Of a stretch of 64,000 bases of DNA, positions 11,429 to 21,169 are shown in pieces. The DNA is from Orobanche coerulescens (taxonomy: Eukaryota > Streptophyta > Magnoliopsida > Lamiales > Orobanchaceae): NCBI GenBank assembly GCA_033398695.1, contig CM065802.1, positions 205,239,096-205,303,095 of the forward strand, in the 5' to 3' direction. Within the stretch, counting starts at the first letter, position 1. Every line of letters begins with the position of its first letter. A model generated the notes under the pieces. It saw only the letters and a program-made list of their open reading frames with translations. It did not search any database and had not been told where the DNA came from. The position numbers and the translations under genes are program-made.

Positions 11429-11631
11429 TGTAATACCCACCTAAACTCTCGTCTTTAATATTGTATTCTTCGATTAAATCGAGCATTGTCATACCATATC
11501 CGTGTTTATTGTAATGAGTATATTGATGAGTTATGTTAAATTGAATTGTTGATCTTATTCGTTCACACTATAGTTGATTGTTAGATGATAAGTGGAGAAT
11601 TTCATTTTTTTACTTGTTGTTGTTGCCCTTA

Positions 11632-12000
11632 GCGTGCGCTAGCACATTAACCTTATGTATCTATGTACGTAGCATTACGTACGTAACACTTCTATGATAA
11701 CGTACGTAATGCGGTGGAATCAATCAGCAGATCACCTTTCGGCGGTGGGGCCGAGCGTGTAGGTAGTGGTCGGGAGTCGATCGTGACAACCTAGTCAACG
11801 ACCATTACGTACGTAATGGCTATGCCTTAGCGTACGTAATGTACAAGAGATTTATGTGCATTCATGTAGGCAACGTACGTAAGAACATGTGTATTTTGAG
11901 TCAGTAACATCTGGAAACCTATTACGTACGTAATACTCATAACGGTTACGTATGTAATGTTTATAACATACGTTAATCTCTAGCTATAGCGTACGTAATA
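11632..12000 (+). repeat. Palindrome array in Gypsy-A U3 (TTACGTACGTAA type)
   Basis: CGTACGTAA occurs seven times, with variants (TAGCGTGCGCTAG at 11633, ACGTATGTAATG, ACATACGTTAA) in between. One copy is the perfect palindrome CATTACGTACGTAATG. The array ends 12 bases before the TATA box. It may be a set of promoter-proximal protein-binding sites; this is inference. Confidence 0.75.
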
Positions 12001-12012
12001 CTGAATTCGAAT

Positions 12013-12020
12013 TATAAAAG
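12013..12020 (+). promoter_or_regulatory. TATA box of the Gypsy-A LTR promoter
   Basis: TATAAAAG follows the palindrome array in the U3 of the 3' LTR. Transcription would start roughly 30 bases downstream. The equivalent of the 5' LTR is not in the window. Confidence 0.65.
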
Positions 12021-14466
12021 TATGGCTTGCCTTTCATTTTTCTGCTCAACCAACTCAACCATACCTCTGAGAAAACGATTCCCCACCTTGCCAAATCGAT
12101 TTCTACCCACTCCATCTTGTGTTGGAGCTTCGTCACTTGGATTGTGACTTGGAGATTGAAGTGTGTTCTTGGAAGTGTTGGTGTTGTTCTTCATTTTGAG
12201 GTTGGTTTTTATTTAGCTCGTATTAAATCCATGCTTGTGATAAGACTGGTATTAAAACACTTCATATAATGTTAGATTAATCTAGTATAAACGTGATAAG
12301 TTATTAGAATCATGCTCAAACTAAGTGAAGAACGATACAAGGAATGTTAGTATCACTTCTTGATGTATGATAACTTCATAGCATAGTTGTGTTGATTATG
12401 TTGGATAAAACCTGATTAATAACATGAAAATAGGAAGTTGATTTTGATCTTGACACTTAGAACTTGTATGTAAGGAATCCTTGATGACTAGAAGTGTTAG
12501 ATTCTAATCTTGTCTTGAATGTTTAGTTAATCCTTGAGAGATAACATGGAACTATGTTTTGGCCTTACGAAACTGATACATTCGTGATGAATTTGATAAG
12601 GCGATGAAATAGATTGTCTAAATGTTATGTTAACCCCCCTGAAAATGATTATTACAAGATTGGATGATGTTATGTTTAGAGTTTCAAACATCCTAAATGA
12701 TATAACTAATTTTTGAACAATTTCTTCAAAGGAAAGCAATGGATTTTGGTAGAATACAATCATAACCTTCATATATTCAAGTTAATCGAATGTGTAGATA
12801 AATTAAGAAGGTGTTAACCACTACATTAATATGTTGATGGTGTTCTTGGGACGATTATAACGATTATAGGTGATAATGATGCGGTAGAATTAACGGCTGA
12901 ATTCAATTACGTTGATCCTCGTGTATTAGGAGACGTAAATTAAGATGGTGTTCTTATTATGCTTAAAACTTAAAGTTATGATTTCATTTCTGGATTGGCT
13001 TAACGTAATCATAGGAAAGGCGATGAAGAATGTAACTAAACACAAACTTTTGACATGTCCAACGTTAATCGGAAGTGTTGATAGATTGAGAGTATGTTTA
13101 ATCATCATAGTATTACATTGATAATGTTCTTAACTTCAAATGCTTGGCCTTAATGGTAGAATATGTGGGCGAATCTAATAAACTTGAAATGTGATAATTT
13201 GTAATCGGAGCGTTAGAATGTTCGATAAGATAGTTGAACTATTCGAGTAAAGTTACGAATATTGTTTCTATAAATTAATACTATTATCGTACGAATGTGT
13301 TGTTGAATGAATTACGTTTCGTTCAAGGTTTGCTTGTTCAAGTGAGTATTGTTAGACGAAGATATCGTTCGTTTGTTCGTTCAAAGAAGGATTATTCATC
13401 TACAGAATTGAGGCAAGTTATCTTGCTTGGTTATAATGATGGTTGAATTCTTGTGATTATTATGCATTTCGTGTATATAAAATGTTCTGTGAATCTATGA
13501 TTCATGATGTGGTGATGTCTTTGATCATGTTACTCTTTGTGGCAGGATTATATTCCCAAGCTTATCTCCCTTGTTACCGTTGGTCTCGTTGAGCTGTGTT
13601 GTCACTTCGGTGAGTTGTTCGATTCTTTGGTAAAAGTGAAATTCATTGATTTTCGTTGTCATGTTGAATTGTGACATCTCTGAAGTCATATCTGCGTGCC
13701 GATTGGTTATGTGTGGGATTTTTATCCGGGCACTTGATGGTCGTGCGTGGATGTTTCCGCATTAGATCGCGCACACGAGACGTAGTTCGTGAGGCTAATT
13801 AGGTACATCGTCCCACGTATATTCTGGATTCTGTATACGGGGTGGACATGTGCACGGACACATTTCCGGATCGGGTGTACTGTGACATCCATCTTGAGCC
13901 AAATTATTTGGTCATTCGTATGTTTAGATATGTTCGACAGTTGGGACTGATTGTTTATACGCCTGCGGGGTATATTCAGTAGTCGGTTGTTTCTTTGAGA
14001 TCCGTATGTATATGAATTGTATAATGCCATGAGAATTATTATCATGTATAGCTGACCCTGTGGTTTGGGCGAAATACGTGTATTTCAGGGCGAGGAAAGG
14101 GCAAGGCACAGGAAGAGCAAGATGGCGGCAGAGGGTTTTGAAGGATGCTAATTCGGGGGGGGGGGGGGGGGAGTCTTTTGGTGTTCGGTTATGTCTTACT
14201 GTGATCTTTCATTTTATTTTATTTCCGATGAATGTATTAAAATTTGTAAGGTATTTTCCATCTCCATATGGTCTATACCAGATTTGGATCCTGTGTACAG
14301 TTGTGTGAGTTGATATGTATGAACTATACTCCATATCGGGGTTTTGATTAGTAAACGTGGTTCGGTACCGCGTCTATGGATGTTAAAGTTTATGTTGTGG
14401 TCTCGCCTGGTGGGTCCCAGTGGGGATCCACGGCACTATAATAGCCGCCGTTTTCGGGGTGTTACA

Positions 14467-15872
14467 GACAAACACTCAATATTCAATCGACGCACACAAT
14501 CCAAAGAGATGAACGAATGAGAAGCACCGGAATCAAAAAGCACTCTAACTGGATGAGACAAAAGATAAGCGATACCTATCGCCACGGTAGCCTCTGGATC
14601 TCCATCTCTCCTCATCTCATAGACACGAGGTTGCACTGAACCCGCACTGGGGTCTCCCCTTCTAACGGACTGGCCCCAGCCTCTGCACCGACCGTAACTC
14701 TGAGATGGCTGACCTACGGATGATTTCTGATTAACACTCGGTTCTCCAGGCGCAGGAACTGACGCTTGAGCCATAAGTGTATTTTCCTCTTCTATACAAT
14801 ACATAACTCTGTGGCCTTCATAGCCGCAATTAAAACACTTCAAAGGAGGTAGACTGCAATCACGATTAAGATGACCTTGTTGGCCACAATTAAAACATGT
14901 CACAACCCGGTTAGACACACTAGTACCAGCTCTGAAATTTCATTTTCCTCCCGATGCACGGGAAGACCTTTTGACTGGATAATTTGCCGACTGAGACCCC
15001 CGTTGATTGCCACCTCTACTGCTAGAAAACTTTCTGGAGGTCTTCTGCTTCTTACTGTCACTTGCCGCTTCGGTAGTAGTGAAGGACATATCATAGGCTA
15101 ATGCTTTGTCTTGATACTCCTTGAGTGTGGTGCAAGAAAATCCCGACATATAGTGTCGAACTTTCGGCTTCATCCGCATGTCAAAGTGACGGATTTTATC
15201 TCTCTCTTCCTTCACTTGACTCTTCACATGGTTGAGTTGACGGTTGTATTCGACGATTATCTGAGATACAGGGACATCCTGGGGTTTATCCTCGTAAAAG
15301 GCTCGAATCCTGGCCTCCTGAACAGACCACGGGCAAAACTCGGCCTCCATCAATTCCTTAAGCTCGTCCCATGAAACCATACGATCCGGAGGTGCGACCA
15401 CTTGCCACCAACTAGCCGCATCCCTTGTTAGAAAGTACTGAGCAACTGGCACCTTACGTGCCTCTAGACAATTTACGGCCATGAAAACTTTGTTCATCTC
15501 ATTAATCCAATCTTCCTAGCCGATCGGATCATTTGCGCCAATAAACTGGGGAGGGCGCATACGGATCACATCTTTGAACCATTTCTTTGCCCCAGTATCG
15601 GTTGCAGGAGGTGATTGGTTGTGTTGAACCGCTTGGGTTAAAAGAGCCATTTGGTTTGCCAATTGCTGCAGTATGGTGGCAACACCCACATCCGGGTGAC
15701 TCCCTGCGGAAGTTCCCAGACTGGCCGACGGTTCTTGATGGCTACCAGTACTAGGCTGAACCGAATCTGATAAGTTAGGTGTAGACGAGCCTTCTACAGA
15801 GCTGAGGGATATGGATGCCCCACTGGCTACGTCACGCTCTCGGCCGCGTCCACGTCCTCTACCAGTTGACAT
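14467..15872 (-). pseudogene. gag-pro: Gypsy-B gag-protease
   Basis: The start is the ATG at 15870-15872 (MSTGRGRGRGRERD). A single frame continues through the Gag core (KWFKDVIRMRPPQF..., VPVAQYFLTRDAASWW, FCPWSVQEARI, KIRHFDMRMKPKVRHYM). It is cut by TAG at 15516-15518, where Trp is expected, and by TGA at 14940-14942. Two intact CCHC knuckles follow: CFNCGQQGHLNRDC (14856-14897) and CFNCGYEGHRVMYC (14796-14837). The protease motif LFDSGASHSFIS has its catalytic Asp at about 14534. Coding ends at the Gypsy-A junction shortly after. The Gag core is clearly related to that of Gypsy-F. Confidence 0.85.
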
Positions 15873-16049
15873 TCTAAAGAGAAAAAGGGGAAGTAAACTC
15901 ATAAGTATAACTCGTAACATTCCCATCATGGATTTGAATTTCCCATGTCCCGAAATCGAATTACAATGAGGAAATAAAGAAAATAAAGGAGATAAGGAAC
16001 TTACGAGTACACCTAGGTATCCATAAACCTAAGCTCTGATACCAAATTC
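15873..16049 (-). promoter_or_regulatory. Gypsy-B leader and primer-binding site
   Basis: On the minus strand TGGTATCAGAGCTT (16031-16044) follows the LTR end after a six-base spacer. It is the tRNA-Met primer site. A short A-rich leader of about 160 bases leads to the gag start. Confidence 0.8.
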
Positions 16050-17125
16050 TGTAACACCCCCGAGATATTCGGAGAATATCACTGCGCCGTGGATCCCTGC
16101 CTGGGACCCACTAGGATAATTTTTACACATAACGCGTCAAATATCACAAGGTCCACTCGGGAATCAATAAATCCGATACAAATAAGGAGGTTCAAACTGA
16201 TGACATCCAAGACCACGAAGAAATGCAAGAAAGTTATACATCAACAGGAAAAGGACTTTCCTAAAGTACTCGAGTACCATTTATTATTACAAGGATGAAA
16301 TAGACAAAAGAGAATAATGCTCAAAATAAAGGGAACCCAACTAGCCACAGTATCACGCCTCGCTATCATCATCATACCATCCCGGTGCTCGCTCGTAAGG
16401 ATCCTTAGAACCTGAAAAACACAAAAGGAGTTTTCCCCACACGAGAGGGGTTAGGGCAAGTATTACAAGTGAAACGTCACATCTTACACATAAAAGCATA
16501 TGCACCAATTCAAAGTCATGAAAATGATTTTCCGAAAAATGCAATTATCCAAATATATCTCAATAATGACAATATCTCTTGATTAACAGTGGAGTCGACA
16601 ATGCGCGAATCCCTCCTCGACCCCGTCGGGTCATCTCGGAGTGGCTAACCCAAATGTTCACGGAACCGTCATAAGCGGAACCCTCCTCGGCCCCGTCAGG
16701 CCCTCGCGGAGTGAACGAATATAACTCTCACACTCATATGCATTACTTTCCACATTTAAGAATATAACTTTCACAACAATCACTTGCCTGGAATGGGAGA
16801 AAAGGGTACGAACGACAAAGTACCAAGATTGAAGGGATCGACAACTCCGAACCTAGACAAATTCGTAATCAACCATCAATAATCTATCGATAGGAAAATA
16901 AGTCGGAATCCTCCCAAAAATACTACCCACGATACATGTATTCCGATAATAAAACTCCTAGATGGCGAAACTCACTCAACCATCCCAATACTCAACAATC
17001 TCCGGAAATATACCAATAAGTCCATAGCAAAACATGTATCCAAGGTAGATAATACATACTCCACATATTCCAATACAATAGCAAGCTAACTCGAAGAGAT
17101 CGGAAGGAAAACCCCCAAATCCCGA
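16050..17125 (-). repeat. Gypsy-B 5' LTR, R/U5-side piece
   Basis: The plus-strand reading starts TGTAACACCCCCGAGATATTCGG, the complement of an LTR 3' end. It contains a short duplicated motif: CCTCCTCG(A/G)CCCCGTC(G/A)G at about 16612 and 16681. It stops at CCCGA, the Cassandra target site, and resumes at 27151. Confidence 0.85.
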
Positions 17126-17441
17126 TGTTGGGCTTCGGTCAGCATCCTGCCTGCATTAGCTTAAAAATGCGCGAGGCGCGGCTTGCGATTCGACCTGTGA
17201 GATCTGCACTAGAAAGTGGTTAAATGAATTGATTTGGACTACTCATACCAACAAGATGCATCTTCTTTTCTGGTATCCATCTCATAGAAACTCCAAAGTT
17301 AAGCGTGCTTGGCCTGGAGTAGTTATGGGATGGGTGACCCCCTGGGAAGTTTCTCAGGTGCGCGTGAGTGAGGACAAAGCGCGCTAGAAAAGACTCGTGT
17401 TGGTACAGTGGGGACAGTCTTCATCATTTTGGGGACCAACA
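17126..17441 (+). repeat. Left LTR of Cassandra
   Basis: This 316-bp LTR runs from TGTTGGGCTTCGG to GGGGACCAACA. It is nearly identical to 18072-18137 joined to 26896-27145. It carries the 5S-like region at 17236-17370. Confidence 0.93.
17236..17370 (+). promoter_or_regulatory. 5S rRNA-like sequence with pol III internal promoter (left LTR)
   Basis: It shows strong similarity to plant 5S rRNA: CATACCA near the start, ATCTCATAGAAACTCCAAAG, box A AGTTAAGCGTGCT (17297-17309) and box C GGATGGGTGACCCCCTGGGAAG-like (17329-17350). A non-5S insertion lies around 17250-17275. This is not a functional rRNA gene. In Cassandra this segment is thought to supply RNA polymerase III control signals. Confidence 0.88.
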
Positions 17442-18071
17442 ATTGGTATCGGAGCAAGTCACGGGTGCGGATTCCCTCGGAGTATCCTAAAATAGAGGCT
17501 GCCAGAATGTTGGAACTGAGAGACGGGCATGCAGCAGATATTGCCACTTGGCCGGAACTGAGATGCTGGTGCAGTGGAGGTTGTCAGGTGCTGGAGGGCT
17601 ATGTGATCAAATCTAGTATGCTTGAAATGAGATACTGCACCAAGTGAGGATAAAGCGCGCTAGAAAAGACTTGTGTTTGTACAGTGGGGACAGTCTTCAT
17701 CATTCTGGGGACCAACAATTGGTATCGGAGCAAGTCACAGGTGCGGATTCCCTCGGAGTATCCTAAAATAGAGGCTGCCAGAATGTTGGAACTGAGAGGC
17801 GGGCATGCGGTAGATATTGCCACTTGGCCGGAACTGAGATGCTGGTACAGTGGAGGTTGTCAGGTGTTGGAGGGCTTTGTGATCAAATCTAGTATGCTTG
17901 AACTGAGATACTGCGGCAGCGGAAGTAAACGGAGGTGGAACATATGCTGATGTCAAGTGTTGGAGGACTGTGTGAATGAATCTAGCCGCTAGAGGGCTGT
18001 GTGATCAAATCTAGTTCGCGGAGGTTTCCAGACTATGGGGCTGAAATGCTGGCAGATACTGGGAGGGGGAT
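17442..18071 (+). other. Internal region of Cassandra with duplicated U5-PBS unit
   Basis: The first PBS TGGTATCGGAGC is at 17444. A second copy at 17720 is preceded by a second copy of the LTR tail (17644-17717), because a 276-bp unit beginning GTGAGGA (17368 and 17644) is tandemly duplicated. Further right, short units with TGTGTGATCAAATCTAG recur up to 18020. The polypurine tract GGGAGGGGGA is at 18061-18070. There is no meaningful coding capacity. Confidence 0.85.
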
Positions 18072-18137
18072 TGTTGGGCTTCGGTCAGCATCCTGCCTGC
18101 ATTAGCTTAAAAATGCGCGAGGCGCGGCTTACGATTC
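18072..18137 (+). repeat. Right LTR of Cassandra, first 66 bp
   Basis: It is identical to 17126-17191 except for one base (CTTACG for CTTGCG). It ends with GATTC (18133-18137), the target duplication of Gypsy-C. Confidence 0.92.
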
Positions 18138-18714
18138 TGTAATACCCGTAATTTCGATTTCCGGTAATTTCTTTTTTTTCAGAGGAAGTCCGTTTTGACG
18201 ACTCGCTCATGACCCTTTCGTGATTCTGAGAATGATTAATTCTACACTTTTTGACATCCGAGTTCGTTTCGGTGTCGTTTTGTTGAGTTCCGTGCTTTTT
18301 AGCGACTTTTCCGCACTTGAGTTTGATTCTTGAGAATCTCGTTCGAAACTGCTGTTTCGAGTTTCCCGTAAGTCCGTTTAACTTTGTTAGACGTGTTTTG
18401 AACTTCGGTTTAGTTATTAGATCGCGTATCGTGATTTTCGGGCGTTTTGGGCCATTTTGTAATTTACCCAAAGTTATGGGTATCCGTATCTGTATTTGTT
18501 GTCTCGACCCATTTCTTGGTCGCGTATGATTAATTATTACATTATGTTTTCATTTCGGGTCGATGATGTTGTCCGCGAGCTTTTAAATCGTGTTCGTTAA
18601 AATGCGTTTTTGGAAATCGAGTCGTCGGATCATGGCGGTGGCGGTGGCCGGACAGTGCGGCCTTGTCGGAAGTCTTGAGCCGAGCAGACCGGCGAGAACC
18701 GGCATAGCGCCGCA

Positions 18715-19000
18715 ATGCGGCCGGAAGGCTGCGCGCGCTAGATCGGCGAGTATAGCGCCTGTGTCGGCCGCCCGGCGTATCTTGCTCGGAGTGCAGGCGA
18801 GAGGGTCTGGGGTTACGGACTCGGGTAGGCTCGGCGAGTAGCGCACGCTGCTTGTCGAACCTTGCGCTTCTACGGCCGTGTAGCGTGCTCTACGGCCGGA
18901 AAGGCTGCGCGCCTTCTGGCAAGTCGGTAGAGGCGGTGAGGTTACGGATTGCGGCACGGGCGATAGCGCCGCTATTCCGGCAGCTTAGCGCGCGCGCTGC
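18715..19000 (+). repeat. CpG-rich palindrome array in Gypsy-C 5' U3
   Basis: Irregular copies of TAGCGCACGCTG, TAGCGTGCTCTA, ATAGCGCC and TTAGCGCGCGCGCTG end two bases before GATATAAATG. The equivalent array in the 3' LTR (24485-24795) has better-preserved copies (TAGCGCATGCTA, TAGCACGCGCTA, GCGCACGCTA). Confidence 0.65.
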
Positions 19001-19001
19001 G

Positions 19002-19009
19002 ATATAAAT
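19002..19009 (+). promoter_or_regulatory. TATA box of Gypsy-C 5' LTR
   Basis: ATATAAAT lies directly after the CpG-rich array. The same box is at 24796-24803 in the 3' LTR, with the identical downstream sequence GTGACAGAGCAGCC. Confidence 0.6.
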
Positions 19010-20040
19010 GTGACAGAGCAGCCTCATTTTCACTCGTTTTTCATTTCCTTTCTTTTCGATCCGTGGCTGGAGCTTCGGAGGAGGCGAAGCCATGTTGTTG
19101 AACAACAAATCCATGAAGTTCTTGAGTTCATATCATTGATTGATCATCCTATATCATCCTTTGATCCAGCGAATCAAGGTAATCTCTCCTTAGAACCCTA
19201 ATTTCTTGTATTGTTGATTAATTCATGATGGGTATGATTAATCTTGGTAGTATTCTTGTGTTTAACATCATTTAATCCATTGTTCTTCGTCGAATCGAAG
19301 TATATTTCTTGATTTCCTTCGAATCGACTTTTTGGGGGATTTGTTCTCGATCTCGTTTTCCATCCATTTTTGATGGATCGATTGTGGTTAAATGATGTTG
19401 TTAAACATATTCTATGGATTGTATATCCATATTTAGACTTGGAATTCCATTTTCGTGTTTTGTCGGGACGAATCGTGTTCTTGGCCGTTTTGGGGGAAAC
19501 ACTTGAACTTTCGTCATTCGTTCTTTGAATTCAACGGCTTTAAGTTGTGCTATGGAATTCATTTCATTGTTGTTTTTGTCCTTCATAGTTTATTATCGCG
19601 AGTTGGCTTTCGGTGGAGTCGGCGGGTTCGTAGTCGGTTCGTGCCAACCTACTTCGGTCGACTCTCCGCGTTGTTCTTATTCTAGGCAAGTACCTTGTCT
19701 ATACATTTCTTGTTTTGTGGATATGATGATTGGTGATCATCTTGGTATGTTTGTTTGTTTGTTTGAAATGAGTTTTCAAAAGATTCGACTAGCCCTGTTA
19801 AAGGCTCACTTTCAAACCGCGTGTGTTTTGTAAATTGTGTGTGTTGTAAGTGACTACGTGAATCCTTTGGATATGTTTGGTGTTGATGTTGCGCTTGATA
19901 ATGCGTGTGTACATATATTATCTCTTTTCGGTGCGTTATGGTTTGACGTGGTGTTTTGCTAAGTGTTTGATGCCTCTGGGTGAATTTGTTGGATGTCTTT
20001 GGTGTGATATGTTATTTGCGCATGATTGCTTCGCTCACCT

Positions 20041-20414
20041 CGGGGGGTCCGATGGTATCACGGAGGGAATTCCAATGGGTTGAGCCCTGGATTCACGAGT
20101 GGTGAATGTATTTTACTCACCTTGGGTAGGTTCGACGGGGCCTCGAAGGGTAATCCAATGGGTTGAGCCCTGGATTCACGAGTAAAAACTTCACGAGTGG
20201 TGTGTATGTTTGGTGAATGTATTTTACTCACCTTGGTTAGGTTCGACGGGGCCTCGAAGGGTAATCCAATGGGTTGAGCCCTGGATTCACGAGTAAAAAC
20301 TTCACGAGTGGTGTGTATGTTTGGTGAATGTATTTTACTCACCTTGGGTAGGTTCAACGGGGCCTCGAAGGGTAATCCAATGGGTTGAGCCCTGGATTCA
20401 CGAGTAAACTTCAC
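20041..20414 (+). repeat. Tandem repeat in Gypsy-C 5' LTR, three copies
   Basis: Units of about 110 bp begin GGTGAATGTATTTTACTCACC near 20101, 20212 and 20322. Each contains CGACGGGGCCTCGAAGGGTAA (CAACGGGGCC in the third) and GGGTTGAGCCCTGGATTCACG. A partial leading unit lies at 20041-20100. Open frames through it, as on the minus strand, are by-products of the periodicity. Confidence 0.88.
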
Positions 20415-21169
20415 GAGTTGGTATTGATTTTATGTCTGTCGAGGACACGTAACGTGGGTTTTAACCCTGTGAATTGTTGTCGGTTTTCTATTTGCAAAAA
20501 CAAAACCATTGGGCTGTGACCCCTGTTGATTTTGGAAAGACAAGGATTCGGTAATCCTAAATTGTTTTCTATTAAAACTCTCGATGGCATTTTAAACTGT
20601 TTTACAAATTGTTTCCCTTTATTTGTAATCTTTCGGTTTTGGAATGTTTTACCCAAACTCTTGCCTCGGGAAGTACTTTTCGTTACATTTGGATCTTTGA
20701 GGATTCCTGGTTATTGTTATTCGTGGAATATGAGTTGTATGGCTCGTAAATGCACTTTGTTCTTGCACTAGCAAAACAGTGGAGTTTTGCTAACCCACGA
20801 GTATTCGGGGGGTGGATGTCTGTTTTTGCATTCAGGTTTGGGAGCATAACACAGGGTCGGCACGAAGGATGATGAAAGATGAACGATACTAATCACACGA
20901 GGACCCATTTGATGTTATATTGGTTTAGTTGTATTTTATTTCTGCTGAAGTATTCTTTCCCCATTGTACGGGAGTGTGTGTATTCGACCCCTGCATGGGC
21001 AAGTATTGTAATCGAGTTGTATGTTTTTATTGAAAGGCCAAATAGGTCTACCGAGTCATTTTAGCCTTAGAGGCATAGTTGAGAAGTTCGATGTTGTTAC
21101 CAGTCTGGTAGATCCTTGAGGAAAGGTTCTACGGCGTGTAATATCCCTGAGCGGATTGGGGGTGTTACA

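Larger units (their letters stand above)
4076..14466 (+). mobile_element. Gypsy-A: near-complete chromovirus-type Gypsy retrotransposon, inactive
   Basis: Two direct repeats of about 2.19 kb (4076-6260 and 12276-14466) flank a tRNA-Met primer-binding site, gag, protease, RT, RNase H, integrase and a chromodomain-like tail, in the order typical of Metaviridae. The full LTR is 3.04 kb (11429-14466). The 5' copy lacks its first 847 bp inside this window because Copia-1 sequence occupies that position. LTRs near 3 kb, a Met primer and the C-terminal signature suggest the Tekay/Del lineage. At least eight stops or frameshifts rule out function. The 3' LTR abuts minus-strand Gypsy-B protease sequence, so A inserted into B. 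Confidence 0.9.
11429..14466 (+). repeat. 3' LTR of Gypsy-A (full length)
   Basis: This 3,038-bp LTR runs from TGTAATACCC to GGTGTTACA. U3 contains a dense array of TACGTACGTA-type palindromes (11632-12000) directly upstream of a TATA box at 12013. The downstream 2.19 kb match the 5' copy with scattered, mostly single-base differences, suggesting an old but not ancient insertion. It contains a run of 17 G at 14155-14171, against 15 in the 5' copy. Confidence 0.92.
18138..21169 (+). repeat. 5' LTR of Gypsy-C
   Basis: This 3,032-bp LTR runs from TGTAATACCCG to GGTGTTACA. U3 holds a CpG-rich array of GCGC/CGCA motifs (18715-19000), then a TATA box at 19002. About 1 kb downstream is a three-copy tandem repeat of a unit of about 110 bp (20101-20410). 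The 3' LTR has only two copies. Confidence 0.93.

Noticed and set aside
17236..17370. A genuine 5S rRNA gene
   Set aside because: The sequence has a non-5S insertion and several mismatches, lies inside a TG...CA LTR with a second copy in the partner LTR, and has no tandem 5S array context. It is the Cassandra LTR.
18583..18957. Open frames on both strands in the GC-rich Gypsy-C U3 (including an Arg/Ala-rich one)
   Set aside because: They are caused by locally high GC content with few stop codons. They overlap the palindrome array, and the matching region of the 3' LTR does not keep the same frame.
20058..20414. Minus-strand open frame with a three-fold peptide repeat (RESRAQPIGLPFEAP)
   Set aside because: It is created by the 110-bp tandem repeat in the Gypsy-C LTR, lies antisense within an LTR, and changes length with repeat number between LTR copies. 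Not a gene.
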